Of a DNA stretch of 64,000 bases, positions 21,015 through 33,100 are shown in pieces. The stretch's first letter is position 1; each line of letters starts with the position of its first letter. The notes below the pieces were generated by a model, which was given only the letters and a program-made list of their open reading frames with translations, had not been told where the DNA came from and made no database searches. Location of the stretch: positions 104,331,285 to 104,395,284 of the forward strand of contig NC_134827.1 in NCBI RefSeq assembly GCF_004210375.1, read 5' to 3'. Both the position numbers and the translations under genes were made by a program. This stretch comes from Tachypleus tridentatus. Lineage: Eukaryota; Arthropoda; Merostomata; Xiphosura; Limulidae.

Positions 21015-23235
21015 TGTTAAGAAAGCATAAATACAAAAGGAGTGGTACAGTTAGAGATGGCTTGCAGAGCTATAAATACAAAAGGAGTGGTACAGTTAGA
21101 GATGGCTTGGAGGGCTATAAATACAAAAGGAGTGGTACAGTTGTAGATGGCTTGGAGAGTTATGAATACAAAAGGAGTGGTACAGTTAGAGATGGCTTGG
21201 AGAGCTATAAATACAAAAGAAGTGGTACAGTTGTAGATGGCTTGGAGAGTTATAAATGCAAAAGGAGTGGTACAGTTGTAGATGGCTTGGAGAGCTATAA
21301 ATACGAAAGGAGTGGTACAGTTAGAAATGCCTTGGAGAGCTATGAATACAAAAGGAGTGGTACAGTTAGAGATGGCTTGGAGGGTTATAAATGCAAAAGG
21401 AATGGTACAGTTAGAGATGGCTTGGAGAGCTATAAATACAAAAGGAGTGGTACAGTTAGAGATGGCTTGGAGGCCATAAACACAAAAGAAGTGGTACAGT
21501 TGTAGATGGCTTGGAGAGCTCATAAATACGAAAGGAGTGGTACAGTTAGAAATGCCCTGGAGAGCTATGAATACAAAAAGAGTGGTACAGTTAGAGATGG
21601 CTTGGAGGGTTATAAAATACAAAAGGAGTGGCACAGTTAGAGATGCCTTGGAGAGCTATAAATACAAAAGAGTGGTACAGTTAGAGATGGCCTGAGGGCT
21701 ATAAATACAAAAGGAGTGGTACAGTTAGAAATGGCTTGGAGAGCTATAAATACAAAAGGAGTGGCACAGTTAGAGATGGCCTGGACAGTTATAAATACAA
21801 AAAGGAGTGGTACAGTTAGAGATGGTTTGGAGATATAAATACAAAAGATGGGTATAGTTAGAGATGCCCTGGAGAGTTATAAATACAAAAGGAGTGGCAC
21901 AGTTAGAGATGGTTTGGAGAGATTATAAATACAAAGGAGTGGCATAGTTAGAGATGCCTTGGAGAGTTATAAATGAAAAGAAGTGGTACAGTTAGAGATT
22001 TATTTGGAGAGATATAAATACAAAAGAAGTGGTACAGTTAGAGATGGCCTGAGAGATATATAAATACAAAAGAGTGGTACAGTTAGAGATGACCTGGAGA
22101 GCTATAAATACAAAAAAGGAGTGGCACAGTTAGAAATGGCCTTGGAGAGCTATAAATACAAAAGGATTGGTACAGTTAGAGATGGCTTGGACAGTTATAA
22201 ATACAAAAGGAGTGGCACAGTTAGAGATGGTTTGGAGAGATATAAATACAAAAGGAGTGGTATAGTTAGAGATGCCCTGGAGAGTTATAAATACAAAAAG
22301 GAGTGGCACAGTTAGAGATGGTTTGGAGAGTTATAAATACAAAAGGAGTGGTATAGTTAGAGATGCCTTGGAGAGTTATAAATACAAAAGGAGTGGTACA
22401 GTTAGAGATGGCTTGGAGAGCTATAAATACAAAAGGAGTGGTATAGTTAGAGATGCCTTGGGAGAGTTATGAATACAAAAGGAGTGGTACAGTTAGAGAT
22501 GGTTTGGAGAGTTATAAACACAAAAGGATGGCATAGTTAGAGATGCCTTGGAGAGTTATAAATACAAAAGGAGTGGTACAGTTAGAGATGGCTTGGAGAG
22601 CTATAAATACAAAAGGAGTGGTACAGTTAGAGATGGCTTGGAGGGCTATAAATACAAAAGAAGTGGTACAGTTGTAGATGGCTTGGAGAGCTATAAATAC
22701 ATGAAAGGAGTGGCACAGTTAGAAATGCCTTGGAGAGCTATGAATACAAAAAAGGAGTGGTACAGTTAGAGATTTACCTGGAGGGTTATAAACGCAAGGA
22801 ATGGCACAGTTAGAGATGGCTTGGAGAGCTATAAATACAAAAGAGTGGTACAGTTAGAGATGGCTTGGAGGCTATAAATACAAAAGAGTGGTACAGTTGT
22901 AGATGGCTTGGAGAGCTATAAATACGAAAGGAGTGGCAACAGTTAGAAATGCCTTGAGAGCTATGAATCACAAATGGAGTGGCACAGTTAGAGATGGCCT
23001 GAGGGTTATAAACGCAAAGTGAATGGTACAGTTAGAGATGGCTTGGAGAGCTATAAATACAAAAGGAGTGGTACAGTTAGAGATGGCTTGGAAAGCTATA
23101 AATACAAAAGAAGTGGTACAGTTAGAGATGGCTTGGAGAGCTATAAATAGAAAAGAAGTGGTACAGTTGTAGATGGCTTGGAGTGCTATAAATGCAAAAG
23201 GAGTGGTACAGTTAGATATAGCTTGAGAGTTATAA
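21015..23235. repeat. 45-bp tandem array carrying TATAAATA in most units
   Basis: About 49 copies of a 45-bp unit containing GCTATAAATACAAAAGGAG and TACAGTTAGAGATGGC. The first 500 bp keep exact 45-bp spacing. Later copies have 1-3 nt indels. Because 45 is a multiple of three, open frames run through many units on both strands (for example a 15-residue period containing YKYKRSGTVRDG on the plus strand). Indel decay and the lack of any gene context argue against coding. Confidence 0.97.
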
Positions 23236-23624
23236 GGCTAATTTACTAGCATAAAATATTAAACGAATTAGGCGAAAAAAAGCTCTGTTTCAAAAATATT
23301 TTCTACGTATTTTCGATAATTCGTTTTACATTTTGCTAACTCAGTATATTATACATATTTCATAATATTCTAAATAAAATATTTTGAAAAAATTGTGTTT
23401 GCTTGTTGTAAAACGTATATTCTCGTTAATTAATTTCTTGTGTACACATTAATATATATAAAAATATGTTAATACTAGAAATAAACGATTTTATAACATC
23501 AAATTTCAGTTTTTATTTAATTAGACACTTAAAGTTTCGCTTTATAGGTTTTTCAGAAGCGTTTACCAAAAATACAAACTAAAACTGACAAAATAAAGCT
23601 TTAAATTTTGAAGCTATGTACTGT
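23236..23624. other. Very AT-rich unassigned DNA
   Basis: A/T-dominated sequence without recognisable features, between an array and a foldback element. Confidence 0.5.
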
Positions 23625-23842
23625 CAGTTTTGGTTTGTATCCCAAGACGGCTGGTGGGGTTATTAAAACTTCTATTAAAGTAAAGTACTGAACAACGTCT
23701 CGATTTTCTTAGGTCGTCTTCAAGTTAACCCAAGAAGGTAAAAACGTTGTCCTCTGCTTTATTTTGGTGAAAATTTTAATACCTATACCAACCGTCCTGA
23801 GATACATTTTCATTTCAAGTAAGTTTTCGTCATCACGAACAA
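23625..23842. mobile_element. Foldback (MITE-like) element
   Basis: The left arm GGGGTTATTAAAACTTCTAT and the right arm ATTTTAATACCTATACCAAC are complementary around a centre containing CTTAGGTCGTCTTCAAG. A further CATTTCAAGTAAGTTTTCG lies outside the right arm. It shares this layout with the copies at 4.3 and 47.8 kb. Confidence 0.65.
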
Positions 23843-23845
23843 ATC

Positions 23846-25069
23846 AACACTGTTTCATTGGTGGTGTTATAAGTGACTAAATAAACTATAGTATTAACTC
23901 CAGATGTGTGTGTCAACACTGTTTCATTGGTGGTGTTATAAGTGACTAAATAAACTATAGTATTAACTCCAGATGTGTGTCAACACTGTTTCATTGGTGG
24001 CGTTATAAGTGACTAAATAAACTATAGTATTAACTCCAGATGTGTGTGTCAACACTGTTTTATTGGTGGTGTTATAAGTGACTAAATAAACTATAGTATT
24101 AACTCCAGATGTGTGTGTCAACACTGTTTTATTGGTGGTGTTATAAGTGACTAAATAAACTATAGTATTAACTCCAGATGTGTGTGTCAACACTGTTTCA
24201 TTGCTGGTGTTATAAGTGACTAAATAAACTATAGTATTAACTCCAGATGTGTGTGTCAACACTGTTTCATTGGTGGCGTTATAAGTGACTAAATAAACTA
24301 TAGTATTAACTCCAGATGTGTGTGTCAACACTGTTTCATTGCTGGTGTTATAAGTGACTAAATAAACTATAGTATTAACTCCAGTGTGTGTCAACACTGT
24401 TTTATTGGTGGCGTTATAAGTGACTAAATAAACTATAGTATTAACTCCAGATGTGTGTGTCAACACTGTTTCATTGGTGGTGTTATAAGTGACTAAATAA
24501 ACTATAGTATTAACTCCAGATGTGTGTGTCAACACTGTTTCATTGCTGGTGTTATAAGTGACTAAATAAACTATAGTATTAACTCCAGATGTGTGTGTCA
24601 ACACTGTTTCATTGGTGGTGTTATAAGTGACTAAATAAACTATAGTATTAACTCCAGATGTGTGTGTCAACACTGTTTCATTGGTGGCGTTATAAGTGAC
24701 TAAATAAACTATAGTATTAACTCCAGATGTGTGTGTCAACACTGTTTCATTGGTGGCGTTATAAGTGACTAAATAAACTATAGTATTAACTCCAGATGTG
24801 TGTGTCAACACTGTTTCATTGGTGGTGTTATAAGTGACTAAATAAACTAGAGTATTAACTCCAGATGTGTGTGTCAACACTGTTTCATTGGTGGTGTTAT
24901 AAGTGACTAAATAAACTATAGTATTAACTCCAGATGTGTGTGTCAACACTGTTTCATTGGTGGTGTTATAAGTGACTAAATAAACTATAGTATTAACTCC
25001 AGATGTGTGTGTCAACACTGTTTCATTGGTGGTGTTATAAGTGACTAAATAAACTAGAGTATTAACTCC
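23846..25069. repeat. 69-bp tandem array, highly uniform
   Basis: About 17.7 copies of a 69-bp unit containing GTCAACACTGTTTCATTGGT, GTTATAAGTGACTAAATAAA and CTATAGTATTAACTCCAGA. Variation is limited to a few positions (GGTGGT, GGTGGC or GCTGGT; TTTCAT or TTTTAT). A 351-codon minus-strand frame (period 23, containing THTSGVNTIVYLVTYN) is kept open because 69 is a multiple of three. It is broken by a 2-bp deletion near 23974. Not believed to be a gene. Confidence 0.97.
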
Positions 25070-25834
25070 ATTTTGCGAACATTGTTTTCGCTATCTACAT
25101 TTGTTTATCGTTTATTTATCTTTGATATTTTGCGACCTGTGTCTTTTTACGAGCCATTTATTTTGCTTTCATCTGTAATTATTTGTTGCTGTTTTTTTCA
25201 GATAACAAGGATTTTGGTTAAACGAGGGTGTTGACCAAAACAAAAAACGTTGCTAGCATTTGAATCTCTGTTGCAATTTTGCACGTAGTACTATGCATTA
25301 AATCGGGTTATCACAAAACGAAATAAAGCCTGTTGTGAAGGATGTTATGAGCTCGTTAGAATCTAGACCGTTAGCAGTTCACTGATGTATCTAACCAGCT
25401 GTTTTGCTTATGTAAGTTTCAAGCGAGCCTAAGTCACATATCCACTGTTTATTTTCAATTAACCGGAAACGTTCTTTGTTTAACGGTACGGAACATCCCG
25501 TAGGAAGAGCGGCAGTCTGGTAGAACTTCGTTTAGCAGGTCACTGAATACATTAATCTACAAATACATTGATTTTTTCTCGCGACATCTCTGAGCCAGCT
25601 GTTGGTATTTCAACAATAAAAGCACGTGCGTGTGAGATTACTAAATGTAAAAAAAAAGGTGTCTGACGCTTTTATATCAAAGTTAAGTTAAATTGCTGAA
25701 GTACATTAGTTTCATTGTTTTATTTTCTGTTTTTTATTGTTTTGAGATTGTGCCACGAACAACATCTGTCGAGTTTTTTGCAGGTGAACATTGTTTGAAT
25801 TCTTTTATTTTCTGTTTATCTGTTTATCTTTTAT
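25070..25834. other. Unassigned DNA
   Basis: No recognised gene or repeat. The 61-codon plus-strand frame at 25693-25878 is hydrophobic at its start but overlaps the adjoining SINE at its end, so it is probably chance. Confidence 0.5.
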
Positions 25835-25998
25835 TGCAGATAAGCAGTAACTGTTGGGCCACTGTTACCAAAGAATAGTAGGATTCACCGAAACGTTATG
25901 ATGCCCTACGTTTTAAAGACAAGCATGTTTAGTGATGGAGGTTCGAACCCGTGATCTGCAGATCACGAGTCGAGTATGATCTAACCACTGGACCTCAG
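25835..25998 (-). mobile_element. SINE, family C, head half
   Basis: The minus strand reads GGTCCAGTGGTTAGATCATA, then ACGGGTTCGAACCTCC, then CGTTTCGGTGAATCCTACTA. The distal half and tail are missing. Confidence 0.75.
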
Positions 25999-26145
25999 GG
26001 TGAATGTAAGAAATAAAGTTTTTTATACCAGAGAATTACTACCTTGTGAAGCTTGGAAAACGACAGGTAGAAACTGGTTTAAAAAAAAAAAAGATTGAAT
26101 ATCTGAATCACGTTCCATTGCTATTGTCATTTCAATACTCATATA

Positions 26146-26309
26146 GGTCCGGCATAGCCAGGTGGTTAAGGCACTCGACCTGTAATCTGAGGGACGCGGG
26201 TTCGAATCCCCGTCAAATGAAACATGCCTTTCAACCGAGGGGACGTTATAATGTTACAGTCAATCCTACTATTCGTTGGTAAAGAGAATAGCTCAAGAGT
26301 TGGCAGTGG
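26146..26309 (+). mobile_element. SINE, family C, cut by the assembly gap
   Basis: GGTCCGGCATAGCCAGGTGG, CGCGGGTTCGAATCCCCGTC and ACGTTATAATGTTACAGTCA form a good family C head and body. The sequence runs into N at 26310. An unresolved dispersed repeat is a likely cause of the gap. Confidence 0.9.
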
Positions 26310-26809
26310 NNNNNNNNNNNNNNNNNNNNNNNNNNNNNNNNNNNNNNNNNNNNNNNNNNNNNNNNNNNNNNNNNNNNNNNNNNNNNNNNNNNNNNNNNNN
26401 NNNNNNNNNNNNNNNNNNNNNNNNNNNNNNNNNNNNNNNNNNNNNNNNNNNNNNNNNNNNNNNNNNNNNNNNNNNNNNNNNNNNNNNNNNNNNNNNNNNN
26501 NNNNNNNNNNNNNNNNNNNNNNNNNNNNNNNNNNNNNNNNNNNNNNNNNNNNNNNNNNNNNNNNNNNNNNNNNNNNNNNNNNNNNNNNNNNNNNNNNNNN
26601 NNNNNNNNNNNNNNNNNNNNNNNNNNNNNNNNNNNNNNNNNNNNNNNNNNNNNNNNNNNNNNNNNNNNNNNNNNNNNNNNNNNNNNNNNNNNNNNNNNNN
26701 NNNNNNNNNNNNNNNNNNNNNNNNNNNNNNNNNNNNNNNNNNNNNNNNNNNNNNNNNNNNNNNNNNNNNNNNNNNNNNNNNNNNNNNNNNNNNNNNNNNN
26801 NNNNNNNNN
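26310..26809. other. Assembly gap, exactly 500 N
   Basis: Exactly 500 undetermined bases, which suggests a fixed-size placeholder. The true length is unknown. The gap starts inside a SINE and ends about 200 bp downstream of the stop codon of the DENND1-like gene, so its polyadenylation site may be hidden here. Confidence 0.98.
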
Positions 26810-27007
26810 TTTATCATTCCTGTACTTGGATAACATTATTTCAGTAGTTCAAGGAGTGTATGAGATATTCATACTTTCTGCACCAGGTTGTTGGACAAGA
26901 GTTTTTCATCCATGATGTCCAAGAGTACCTGATAGTTGGCAGCAAGCTCGACAAAAATTACTGAAGAGTTGGCGAGTTTTGTGACTTATTCATGTGTTGT
27001 TACTAAT

Positions 27008-27163
27008 TCAATCAGGATCCACTGGTTGTAGTGATGCTAAAGCTGATTTATTCTTACGTTTGAACCTGGGTGGGGGAATAGGTTTGTTGTCATGTGCTAA
27101 CAGATCATCCTTGCTGGAGAGAAGCTCCAAGGAAAATGTTTCCACACTTTCAAATGACTGGAA
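27008..27163 (-). CDS. DENND1: DENND1-like terminal exon 19 with stop codon
   Basis: 51 codons plus TGA. It starts FQSFESVETFSLELLSSKDD, contains PIPPPRFKRKNKS and ends LQPVDPD. The FxxFxx and acidic-dileucine patterns resemble AP-2 and clathrin-binding motifs, and PIPPPR resembles an SH3-binding site, as known in connecdenn tails (inference). Acceptor TTTTCTAG|TTC. No AATAAA is visible before the assembly gap. Confidence 0.78.
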   Translation of the reverse strand, partial: FQSFESVETFSLELLSSKDDLLAHDNKPIPPPRFKRKNKSALASLQPVDPD

Positions 27164-30100
27164 CTAGAAAAAACACATCATTGAAAAATATATAAGCTTA
27201 AATGACACTAAATTAACTTCAAAGTCAAAATTATTGAAGCTGAAGAAAATTGGTTGTTACAGGACAGGAAGTTAAACAAAGATAACTTCAAAACAAGACA
27301 CCATATTTCCAGGCGTCGAAGACACCCTCCCATTTCCATTAGCTAAATTCTGAAAAAAACACCAAAAACATATGAATAAGTTTGTAGCACTATCACAGAA
27401 GTAATGCATTCTTACTTCACGTGTAACTTACTCTTCACGGAAGTAATGCATTCTTACTTCACGTGTAACTTACTCTTCACGGAAGTAATGCATTCTTACT
27501 TCACGTGTAACTTACTCTTCACAGAAGTAATGCATTCTTACTTCACGTGTAACTTACTCTTCACAGAAGTAATGCATTCTTACTTCACGTGTAACTTACT
27601 CTTCACAGAAGTAATGTATTCTTACTTCAATGAATCTTAATTAACAGAAAAACTGTAAATCATCAAGAAATGTTTTTGTTGCAAATACAACACAAAGAAT
27701 CAAAATCAGTTTCGTTAAACATAAATTGACTAATAATAACATGATCTACACAACATAAACGATCCATCTCATTCATTTTACAGGTAGATACATTAATCAA
27801 AGCTCTCTAACACCGGTTTAACACCAGCATTCCCTATTATGTGTGGGTAATGAAAGTTGAAGTTAAACAGTAGCGAATGGTGTGTAAGTGGACGAGTGCC
27901 ACCAGGGTTCCAGATGTCTAGAACCAGACTCCTATGAATATTATACAGTAGTAATGGGTGAAGAGAAGACTAGTTGGTCATTCCCAAATGGCTATTCTAT
28001 ATACATACTTAATTTTTATATGTACCTTTTAAATTTATGTACATAAGGTAGGTAATGAAAAATGGATACCAATTTTGTTTACTTAAATTTTTTTATAGGT
28101 CAGTTATTCTTTTAAAATTTACCTAAGGTTGTGATGGTTCTCACTAATCTAAACTAAACATAAAACACTGTCGTAATCAGATGTTATTGTATATATACCA
28201 TTTTATTACATTTTGGAAATTAACCAGAGACATGTTACCTGGTCAACAGAGGTCGAGTCACTGGTTACTGAAGAATCTGCTATGCTGTTCAAGGATCCAT
28301 GAGCACACTGGGTATAAATTAAATCTTGAAGATCTCCCATGAGATCCATGTTTATTTTCTGAAGACTTGGGAAAGGACTAGGCGTATTGTTGGACACCGA
28401 GGTTTTTGTCCCTTTCACGTTTTGTTCTGCATCTAATAGCTTCATTAGCTGTGATCTACCACAAAGTGTATATTTTATAAATCAAAACTGAAACCAATTT
28501 AAGAAATGAAAATAAGTTCTTAAAGCTTATAGATATGTAAAAGATTGAAATATATTTAAAACAGTTTTGTACACAGTATCGCCACATACACATACTGTAG
28601 AAACTGACAAGAAATAGTCTAAAGTTACAGAAAATAGAATCAGTGTTTTCTTATAGCAAAGCCACACTGGGCCATCTGCTGAGCCCACTGAGGGGAATCA
28701 AACCCCTGATTTTGGCGTTGTAAATCCGTAGACTTACTGCTGTACTGGTGGGGGACTACAGAAAATAGAATGACTCAATACATCAAAAGCAAGAACTAAC
28801 CAATCAAAAATGTACCGAGTTAATGATTTTTTTTATGAGTTTCAACAAACTATTTTGTTAAAGAAACATTCAAGATTCTTCCCTATATAAATTACTATTG
28901 ACAAATCATCTTTTTATCATCAGAAAACCTATTGATAAATAAACATATTTTCACCAAGGTATCTCATCTGTTTGCATAAAAACAAAGAAACCTACGAGTC
29001 TGATGAATTCAGAGTTAAAATGAAAATGTTATGTGGTTATGTTAACAGTGACCTCATTTTACCACAGCAATCATACAAGGAAATGTATTGTTGAAGTAAC
29101 GGGAATGTATCTTAAAATAACAAAGGCCTAATTTGACTGAAATTAAATAATACATGACCAACGTAAAGCACACAAGCAATAAAACATAAAACCAAAGTGA
29201 AAGAAAACAAAACCACAAGGTCAAAGTGCACATACTCCTACCCATTAGAGAGTGACATTCGATACTGTAATGTGTGTTAGATATTAGAGATATCAATCAT
29301 TTAGTTCACTCTACAGTGCTGATTTAGAATAACAGTTGATGGGAAAGAAAAGTGAAAACTGGGTACATTACAAAACAGTACTGAAAAACACGTGTGCATT
29401 TTGGAAGTTCTAGATGTTATGTAAATGGAATATGAAAACTGCAAAAAATAAAAAAATATTGTTAAACTTAATACAAGATCATCTTGTATTCCAGCCTGTT
29501 AGGGTACACGTCAGACCGACACTGCCGCTTCTCAGACATATTTTGAGTGCAAATAATTTTGTGATGCCTTTGATTTCAACGAAGTACTTTATTAAAGAAA
29601 CACTTCAAGATCCTTACTTATAAAAAAAATACTATTCACAAATGATCTTGTTATTGTCCACTGGACCAACCCAGTACAAACTGGAAATTCAGTTAAGGTG
29701 CTTTAAAAATAATTTTTATTGCATTATAAGTTTTCAGATTAACAAAAGTAGTATTCTTCTGTTAAAATTACTAGTTAAAAATACAAACACATAATGGGTA
29801 AAACCTGTACAATATAATACAAAGTAATTTGATAACATTTTTACAACTTGGCAGATCTGTTACAAGAAAAATGAAGGATGACCAACCTGTTTGAAGGGCA
29901 AGTTTCTTTAGCAGTTAGTGGATTAACAGACATAGTACATGAAAATCTGGACTTGGTAGAATATTTTACCTGAAGAAAAAAAATGATGAAAACATTCTTA
30001 AAGTCTTCAGGACACATTATCTACACAGCAAAAGTACTGTATGTTGAGTAGTAACCAGGATAATTACTTTACCATGTTTAAAAAACACTGCTGGGAAAAT

Positions 30101-33100
30101 AAAGACAACAACAAATGACGAAACACAATCGTGAAGTTACACTTTTGGACAAAACATGAGCATTTCAAAAACTGAATCAAAAATCTTTAATGAAAAGCTG
30201 AGAGGTAAGTCTTAATTAAGCCTAACATTTTTGTATGGCAATCACAAAAAGTGCATTTTCTCAGTTTCAACAAAAATTTTAATATAACATAAATAGGAAA
30301 ATTGAAATGTAAAAAACCTGCAGTTACAAATCATAAAAAATATAAGGAAACAAGGCTAGAGATACTGTAGACATTATATACTCAAATTACAAATAATTTC
30401 TTTGACTTCACCAAATGTAATTCTAAGTAACAGCATGGAGCAAAAATAAGTTTTTTAGTTTGAATAAATAATGTCTTCAGTATCCCCAGTCTTGTTTTCT
30501 TACTTTTTATGATCCCTGTTTACAGAGTTTTAAATTCACAATTTTTTACTCATCTTATTTTCTGTTTTATTTTTTTTTAAGCTCAACTAAGGGTAAAGGA
30601 TTACGTAATACAGTAGTTAACTTTATACACTGTCATGATAATAACCACAGTTAGTAGATAGGTGATGCAGTTCATGATGATTTACTGTAGCTGTTAACTA
30701 CTTGATCACATTAATTTTAAATATAAAATGTTAAGCTACAGCTGGAGATGTTGCCATGGTGTTTTGTTTGAGAATGCAGTGAGAATTGCATTATACTCTA
30801 CATGTATAATGCATAAAAACGAGCAAGTATATATCTAGACTGATACGTACATATCATTGAGTATCTACATGTTACAGTCATCTAATGTTTGTCCGTTATT
30901 GGCTAGTAATTCCCATTTCGTCCAAAATTTGAGCTTTTTAAAGGTAAACCAGATGTTTACATGACAGCTAACTCCAGAGGGTAATAACAACGCTGTTTAC
31001 ACTTGAGTTACGATGTTTTTATTAACTTATGTAAAACACAGAATAAACAAATCCAATTTTCAATATCCTTACAACTTTCTCAGTACATTATTTAACATTC
31101 TACAAAAGTTTTGGGTGTAACATATCCAAAAGTTTGATAAATCCTCTCAATTGTTACACAGTTTTAGTTTGAAGATATTTTTTTTATAGTAATAGTGAGT
31201 GTAGAAGGCCAAAACTGTTATAGAGAAATGAGATATTGTGTTTGATTCTAATTTCCTGCTATGATCAGGTAAGTCCTGAGAAGAAATGTGCTTATTGGCA
31301 AGACAGCACACGTGCTTATCTAACAAGAAGACCTAGAACTGAATCCATACTCTTGAAATCTGGTTCAGAGTCTCTGAGTGCTAACTGAGGTGACTGTGAT
31401 TTATAAATGGGTAATATTATTAGTTTCTCAGATATTAGTATTCATTAAACCTTTTTATTAAGTAAAATTTCATTAAATACTGCTTACCCACTCTGGAAAC
31501 AGTCATTACCAGTTCTGTGCACCTAATATTTTTTGCCACTGCACATACATGCTTAGTTAACTGTTTATCAGAACCCTAATACATAATATTTTTCGTGTTA
31601 TGATTAATATAATTCGTGCAAACAAACACAGTTTAACACTTCTTACCTTACTAGAGTGACGATTTCGACAAAATACTGGGCTTGATGGGGCACTTCTTGA
31701 TTGGGTCTTATCTTGGCTTTTTACAGTTGTGCTGTCCTACAAGTTGTTTCCAAAATTACTCTCAGTAATTATACTATACACAGATGTTAAGTCACACTAA
31801 ATAAAAAGTTTGACTGGTATGTATAGATAGTGTATCAACTAAAGATAACTTACAGAAAAGGTACAAGAGGATTTGACAACCAAAATGTAACACCATATTT
31901 GATTAACATAAAGATACATGTTGGTATGAATTCACAAAATAAAGTCAGGTTGATAATTAATTATTTCATACACTGATTGTGGGGAATTATTAGTAACTAA
32001 GTGTTATATGTTAGAATACCAAATAGCTTAGAATTATTAGTAGCTAAGTGTTATATGTTAGAATACCAAATAGCTTAGAATTATTAGTAACTAAGTGTTA
32101 TATGTTAGAATACCAAATAGCTTAGAATTATTAGTAGCTAAGTGTTACATGTTAGAATACCAAATAGCTTAGAATTATTAGTAGCTAAGTGTTACATGTT
32201 AGAATACCAAATAGCTTAGACTTATTACTAGCAAAGTGTTATATGTTAAATAGCTTATAGTTCAGGAAAACGCTGGCAACGTATACATCAAGACAAATAC
32301 CTTACTGATAACTGAACAAATAATTTTGTTCTCAAAGAATCGATAGAATACTGTTTGTTTGAAGTTAAGCACAAAGCTGCACCATGGGCTACCTGTGCTA
32401 TGCCCTTCATGGGTATTAACCCCAGTTTTCAGCATTGTAAGTCTGTAGACGTACTGCTGGGCAAGAGAGTGGCTGAACATAATAAGTCTACATGATTGAA
32501 AACAAGTGAATAATAAGTTTTCTAAGACTAGTTTTAATACACTTTCATGTTTTATTGATATTACAAGTAATTTACTCAGATTAACAGCCTGCGGTTTTAT
32601 TTTAAATAACAAATTATGTGCTGTCCAGAAGGATTCAGAGATAAGAAGAGCACTGTGAAACTTGTCATAATTTAACTAAAGGTAATATAACTTAAAAATA
32701 TGTTACAAAGTTGATACAATGAAATAGAAAAGTTGAGGTTAAGATATTTAACCTAGAATCACAGACTTATAAAATTAACATTCTACCACTGGAACAGGTC
32801 TTCACCTCATCAATCAAATTACTGAACAAGGACATTCCAAGAACCAATGAGTCAATATGGTCACCTCATCTATTACTTTCCTAAACAAGGACATCCCTGG
32901 AATCAATGAGTGAATGTGGTCACCTCATCTATCACATTACTAAACAAGGACATCCATGGAATCAATGAGTCAATGTGGTCACCTCATCTATCACATTACT
33001 AAGCAGGGGCATTCCTAGAACCAATGAGTCAATGTGGTCACCTCATCTATCACATTACTAAGCAGGGACATTCCTAGAACCAATGAGTCAATGTGGTCAC

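Noticed and set aside
21014..21634. Repeat proteins on both strands of the 45-bp array
   Set aside because: Indels in neighbouring copies destroy the frame, and both strands are open at once.
23963..25018. 351-codon minus-strand frame with a 23-residue period
   Set aside because: By-product of the 69-bp array. A 2-bp deletion ends it and there is no flanking gene structure.
26224..26847. Open frames spanning the run of N
   Set aside because: Undetermined bases only; no coding information.
26863..26950. Open stretch beyond the stop codon (containing ELAANYQVLLDIMDEKLLSN)
   Set aside because: Coding-like composition, but no convincing acceptor in phase. It lies in the presumed 3' UTR beside the gap and I know no matching family.
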